DNA of 64,000 bases, taken from Pteria penguin. Lineage: Eukaryota > Mollusca > Bivalvia > Pterioida > Pteriidae. Where the stretch lies: contig CM068580.1 of NCBI GenBank assembly GCA_035048485.1, positions 40,847,585 through 40,911,584 on the forward strand, in the 5' to 3' direction. The notes under the pieces are model-generated. The model did no database searches and was not told where the DNA came from. It saw only the letters and a list, made by a program, of their open reading frames with translations. The translations under genes and the position numbers were made by a program. Shown here in pieces: positions 59,476 through 64,000 of the stretch (its first letter is position 1; each line of letters begins with the position of its first letter).

Positions 59476-60850
59476 TTTTCATTGATTATACCTCAAGACA
59501 TACAAGTTGGACATCCATTACACTTATACCAATGATGTATCTTTGGATGAATTTTTGCATGTTTCAACTTTGTTGCTGGGGGGGGGTGTATTTGTCCCGT
59601 TAGGACAGCTCTAGTTTATTTTATGAAGTTATGAAGTGTTAGAGAAAACAAATGAAAGTATCAATTTTAATCTTTATACTTTTATGTCATTCAGCTGTAA
59701 TACAGTATTATGGTTTGTATTGGTCCAATTTCACCCTTTAATGCCCCTTATCCTTATATAAATCATTGGGACATTGCAATCTGTATCAGTAAATCATAGA
59801 TAGTGTGGCATTCTGGATCTTCATATCATTTTCACATTCTGTCCTAAATGCTTTAGTTTTGACATCATCATATTTACATAGTAAAATATAATCTGATCAG
59901 ATGATTTAGAGAGCTCTTGACTTCTTGTTACTTACACAAGTGACATATAGAACTGTCTGATGATTCTTCCCTATTTGCATCACCATATACAGTGTAGTGT
60001 GTAGTGTATCACATGTTCCTGTTACATACACAGGTGTCATACTACCTTTCATCACACAAGCTATACCAGGTGTCCTTGTTTAGATTATGTTTGACCATAG
60101 TGACATGTCATGTGCTCCCCATACTGCAATCTGGGGCACTGACTTTAACAACTGACAGTTATTCAGAGGTACATGTCAAGGTGCACTGTTCTATTTCAGT
60201 ACTGTTTATGTTGTAATCATACCATATTATATCAAATAGTTGTCTAATATATATACATGTGTAAATCTTTCTGGGTCCCTTGTGCTGGCCATTGATAAAC
60301 CTTGATGATTAAAATGCAACCTCATTCTGATTCCAACTATTTCAATTTGATTAATCTGAGGGTAATTCATGACTGTAGAATGCCCAGTATAGCCATACCT
60401 TGGTAACTCTTCTTTTCTCCTACACAAGTCAGAAGAATCTTTATGCAACAGGAGGCCTTCTACCTGAATTGTGAAATGTGTGATACAGAAGAAATGATTA
60501 AGTCTCTCGAGTGTAGCCCATATTGGATTCATTCTATAATGTAAAAAAACATTCTTTGAACTCCCATGCATTGTGATTAGAAACTGTGTGCATAACTACA
60601 AAGAACATGAAGCTTTTACCCAAAATTGTGATATTTATCACCTCTGTGTTCAAGTTATAGGGCAGGACTGCATATTGATAATGTTTTTAATCTTGTAAAA
60701 TCTTCTCTATTCCTATGCCTTGTGACAATAAATTGTATGCATGGTTATGTAGGGCTCAAGACCCTGCGCTAATCTTGTGAAATTCATGATCCCATGGTCA
60801 AGGGTTCAAGATCGAGGACCCATATAGCTGTACATTTTGAAATTATATTA
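59476..60850. other. Stretch without recognised features
   Basis: No exon with recognisable protein family on either strand. A G9 run is near 59579. Confidence 0.45.
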
Positions 60851-60857
60851 GAGTCAA

Positions 60858-61090
60858 TGTAGCTAGGTGAATGAGGTGCTCAGCTCGTGATCAAGAGGCC
60901 CTGGGCTTTACTTCTGATGCAGACACACCGGTGTCCTATGTTTTGCACGAGACCTTGAAAAACCGAGGTCTCGTGTTACAGTAGATAGGGCATTTAAAGA
61001 TCCCTCGCTGCTTCGGATGGGTTCATTGTCAAGATATAAATTCTATGCATTAGATCGATGCCATTGCTGTATACGTGAAATAACTGAAAC
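60858..61090 (+). mobile_element. tRNA-derived SINE, diverged copy
   Basis: Contains the head 'gaatgaggtgctcagctcgtgatcaagaggccctggg', a decayed B box, and the body 'aaagatccctcgctgcttcgg', matching 5664-5938. The tail is missing. Confidence 0.75.
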
Positions 61091-61599
61091 GGTGTCATGT
61101 CATGTAATCCTATATGCCGCCAGGTCAGCCATCTTTGAAGTCTTTAAATTCATTTTTACAATCATACCTTGTAGCATTTCTGGTACATGTATTTGCTTTT
61201 CATTCTGGAGTAATAAGTTTTGATAGCTAAAATATGTGATATAAGATATGTATTAACCTTAAGGTTATAAACATAGTCCCACAACTAATAGAGCTTCAGA
61301 CTCTTCAACCGTGAATGTGATCTTGTTTCACGCCGCAGTACGCGTTGTTCGTCAATCCGCTACGTTGGACATAATTGGCATGACAAAATAAAACAATGGA
61401 GATGATCCCTCATACCTTTAACATGAATCATTCTACAGTAGGTCACTCTATTATGATTGTTATGCTAAAGTGGCAAATGTATGCTAAATGTCATCTTATT
61501 TATACCGGTCTGAAGTATCTATGTCAGACGGTATTCAAGTGCATTCGAAGTTCAGAATTGATTGTGTTTAGGCATTCCCGTATGTCCGTCTCAGATGAA

Positions 61600-62050
61600 C
61601 AGATCACACGCTAATGTCGATTTATTTATAAGTTCTATTCCGGCGAATTTCGCTAAAGAGGACTTTAGGTTTGCAGTTCTACCGTCCGTCTGTCAGTCCT
61701 CAAACCAGTTTTCCGCATTTTGGGTCATGTTTGCAGATTATCATTTGATGTTTGGTACATTGCTTTACCGTGACAAGTTACAGATTGACATATTACAGAT
61801 CAAGTTCGAATTTTGTTTTTGTTCGTTGAATTTTTGCTGAATTATAGCCCTTGGACTTAGAAAATTAATGCAAATACTTAGTTTCCCCTATTTTGTTTTT
61901 CGTCATGCTTGCAGATTATTTGATATTTGGTACATTACTTTACCATGACAATTTAGAGATCGACTTCGAATTTTATCCCTGTTGGTTGATTTTTTTTTGC
62001 TGAGATATGGCCCTTTGTCTTAGAAAATAAATACAAAGACTCACTTATGC
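61600..62050. repeat. Tandem dimer (~180 bp unit)
   Basis: Two units share 'gcagattat..ttgat.tttggtacatt.ctttacc.tgaca', 'gaattttg/atc' and 'gccctt(g/t)g(a/t)cttagaaaa'. Reading frames here belong to the repeat. Confidence 0.7.
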
Positions 62051-62659
62051 ACTATGTATTCCCAAAAATATATTTACAGTATCAACCTCCTATAAATATA
62101 TGTATTGCAAAATTTGCTGGGGACGGTAGGGGGCATGTAATGCTTCAGAAATACTCTCAAAATGCTTATTATTTTATATTCTGTTTATTTCTTTAATTTT
62201 TTGTCTATTTATTTTATTTTAATTGATTAATTGATTAATTGGTTTATTAATTAAACTTGTCTTTCTGCCTCAGCAGTTTTTGTTTTTGTGGGTTTACATT
62301 ATGTACATATAAGCCCATTTGAAACCAAGCGATAGAGATACTGTATCTCATTATGTGTATCTCATATGCAGCTGTCCATAAGTTGATGAACTCTACCTTT
62401 GACCTTCACTTAGGAAAACTTCTGTCTTGCTTTGAAAATTTATAAAATTTTAAAGCCATGTATATTGATGTACAGACAATAGTGAACTGTACCTCTATAG
62501 TATTGATACATTCATAAATGAAAGACGAATGCTACAATTATTTCCATGGTTATCAAAGAGATTGCCTCTGACATCAGCAATTCATTAATGTGAATTTTAT
62601 AAGACCAATGTACATTTTATTCTCACTTTTTCTCGATTTATAAATATGTATTGCTTTGT

Positions 62660-62925
62660 AATAGATAATTCGTATGTTCCGTGTGTAACGTGATAAAGGG
62701 TCTTTGTGGGAAGGTGGAAGCCGGTAAACCGGTTAACCACACCAATGGAATGATGTGTGTTACTTCAGTTGACCGTCCTAATTTGGTATCGTAACCGCAG
62801 CACAATCGAATATTTTTGTAATGTCGTTTTTCCGTGCATATTTTACTATTATCATGTTTTGTGTGCGTGTCATTGGTGATTTTTGTCAAACAGCTTTGTC
62901 AGATGTCTTCAGTTTTCTCCTTTGT
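62660..62925. repeat. Dispersed repeat shared with 29290-29590
   Basis: Contains 'aaaccggttaaccacacc' (an imperfect palindrome), 'gtgttacttcagttgaccgtcc' and 'ttgtcagatgtcttc', matching the earlier copy in the same order. Confidence 0.6.
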
Positions 62926-63915
62926 TTGTGACGTGAGGATCGTGTCGCTCATTACTGATCACGTGATAAGTTCTCATCAGTGCATACAGTTATCACAAAA
63001 GCCACGCATTCATAATGTGTTGTGCGTGTTTGTACAAATAACACCTGGTCATAAAAAAACATCATTATTATTTTTATATGAAATGTATCAAATTACTATC
63101 CGCGAAAATAGAAATTTGAAATAGGAGTTTAATAATTAGGTCGCTAATAATTGGGTCAAAGTTCCTATCTCAAATTGTGACTACTTGGAATGAGTGTGAT
63201 TGAAATTTTGTTGGAGTGATTGAGTGCCATCATCATCATCATCAGCAGCAGCAGGAGCTTGAACATAATCATTTGCGTCCATAAATAATTCGTTTTAAAG
63301 TATCTTTCTAAAGAAGATGCAATGAAAATGATTCAGATTTGAGCAGAATAAAATCCTCTTGAAATGGCGTTTTTGCAATCAGTATCATTTAAGGGAAGAC
63401 CTAGAAATCCGAAATGAACGCTGGACAATCTCGCGCGGTTTAACTAACTTCCTGTGAGCCTAATCTCCATGAAACCAAACTCTTGAGCCAAGTTTAAAAC
63501 ATTTCCCATAGCAAGTAAAGCATCATGTTCATTCACGAACCAGTCATAGAAACTACAAAATGATGATTGTTTTTAATGTCAGCATAGATAGTATATGCAC
63601 GAGTTGGTGAAGGATGAACATATTTATTGGAATTAACTGAAACATTAGAGACCACAAAGAGCCATTTTGTCTGTAAGAGCGTATGCAATAACAGTATTGC
63701 TACTCTGTACTGTGTGTCAATGCAAGAATGTTAAGTGGTATAACACTTTATATTTATTGAATATCGGTTGCGTATATGTATACACCATTTTGGAACCCTT
63801 ATTAATTGAGTGACCATGATTATGCCTTTGTATTAAAAGCGAACTTTTGTGTATTTATTTGAAATTGCTCACACAATGTTAAGTCTCTCCAGTTACTTCA
63901 AGAGGGAGTTTAATA
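62926..63915. other. Stretch without recognised features
   Basis: No supported exon. A short CATCATCAT/CAGCAG microsatellite lies at about 63230-63252. Confidence 0.45.
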
Positions 63916-64000
63916 TTTTTATACGCCCGTCGAAAGACGGGACGTATTATGGTATGGCGATGTCCGTTCGTCTGTTCGTCCGTCCGTATGTCCATCTGTC
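63916..64000 (+). repeat. Start of a 'cgcccgtcgaaagacggg' hairpin element, cut by the window edge
   Basis: TATACGCCCGTCGAAAGACGGG forms a hairpin. It is followed by 'acgtattatggtatggcgatgtccg', then CGTC/TGTC repeats. The complement of 17640-17715 carries the same order of motifs, so both are ends of one dispersed family. Confidence 0.7.

Noticed and set aside
61396..61840. Overlapping + frames of 72 and 92 codons
   Set aside because: They lie largely in a dispersed tandem dimer; no conserved domain is visible.

Overview
This is an animal nuclear genome segment, AT-rich and intron-rich. Five conserved protein-coding genes lie in a background dominated by non-autonomous transposons, tRNA-derived SINEs and tandem repeats. 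The repeat types point to a mollusc, most likely a bivalve: a tRNA-headed SINE resembling the molluscan V-SINE group, a GGCATCACGGCGGGTGTG-type dispersed repeat, AGGTCA-rich tandem arrays, and elements bounded by a 'cgcccgtc..gacggg' hairpin. That placement is from memory of such repeats, not a search.

Genes, left to right: (1) the 3' end of PIGG, GPI ethanolamine-phosphate transferase 2 (+, last four exons, stop at 6390); (2) GET3/ASNA1, the tail-anchored-protein targeting ATPase (-, eight exons, 22048 down to 10830, complete, 338 aa), convergent with PIGG; (3) TMEM69, a DUF3429 membrane protein (-, single coding exon 26256-26966); (4) a SIRT6/7-type sirtuin (-, five exons, 41351 down to 34177, complete, 428 aa) with an unusual N-terminal region and core insertion; (5) WDR36/UTP21, a ribosome-biogenesis beta-propeller protein (+, sixteen exons found, 42995 to 56029, 715 codons; the C-terminal Utp21 domain was not found in the window). 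Every exon chain was joined by hand using GT/AG sites and matching codon phase. The first WDR36 exon (42995-43138) sits 2.2 kb upstream of the next one. The sirtuin and WDR36 are divergent, with their ATGs about 1.6 kb apart.

The genes are housekeeping and unrelated in pathway (GPI anchors, tail-anchored protein insertion, a presumably mitochondrial membrane protein, NAD-dependent deacylation, ribosome assembly). They do not form a functional cluster.

The repeat landscape is the most unusual part. A 43-bp minisatellite of about 66 copies fills the last PIGG intron and carries higher-order duplications displaced by exactly 36 and 20 units. Several separate loci carry tandem arrays with a period near 137-148 bp built around AGGTCA half-sites, close to nucleosome length. 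An 0.8-kb fold-back element between GET3 and TMEM69 has opposed AGGTCA-rich arms. A 1.36-kb hAT-like non-autonomous element lies at 8248-9605. WDR36 introns hold at least six fold-back elements, two of which occupy most of intron 7. No bacterial-type operon, CRISPR array or defence system is present.
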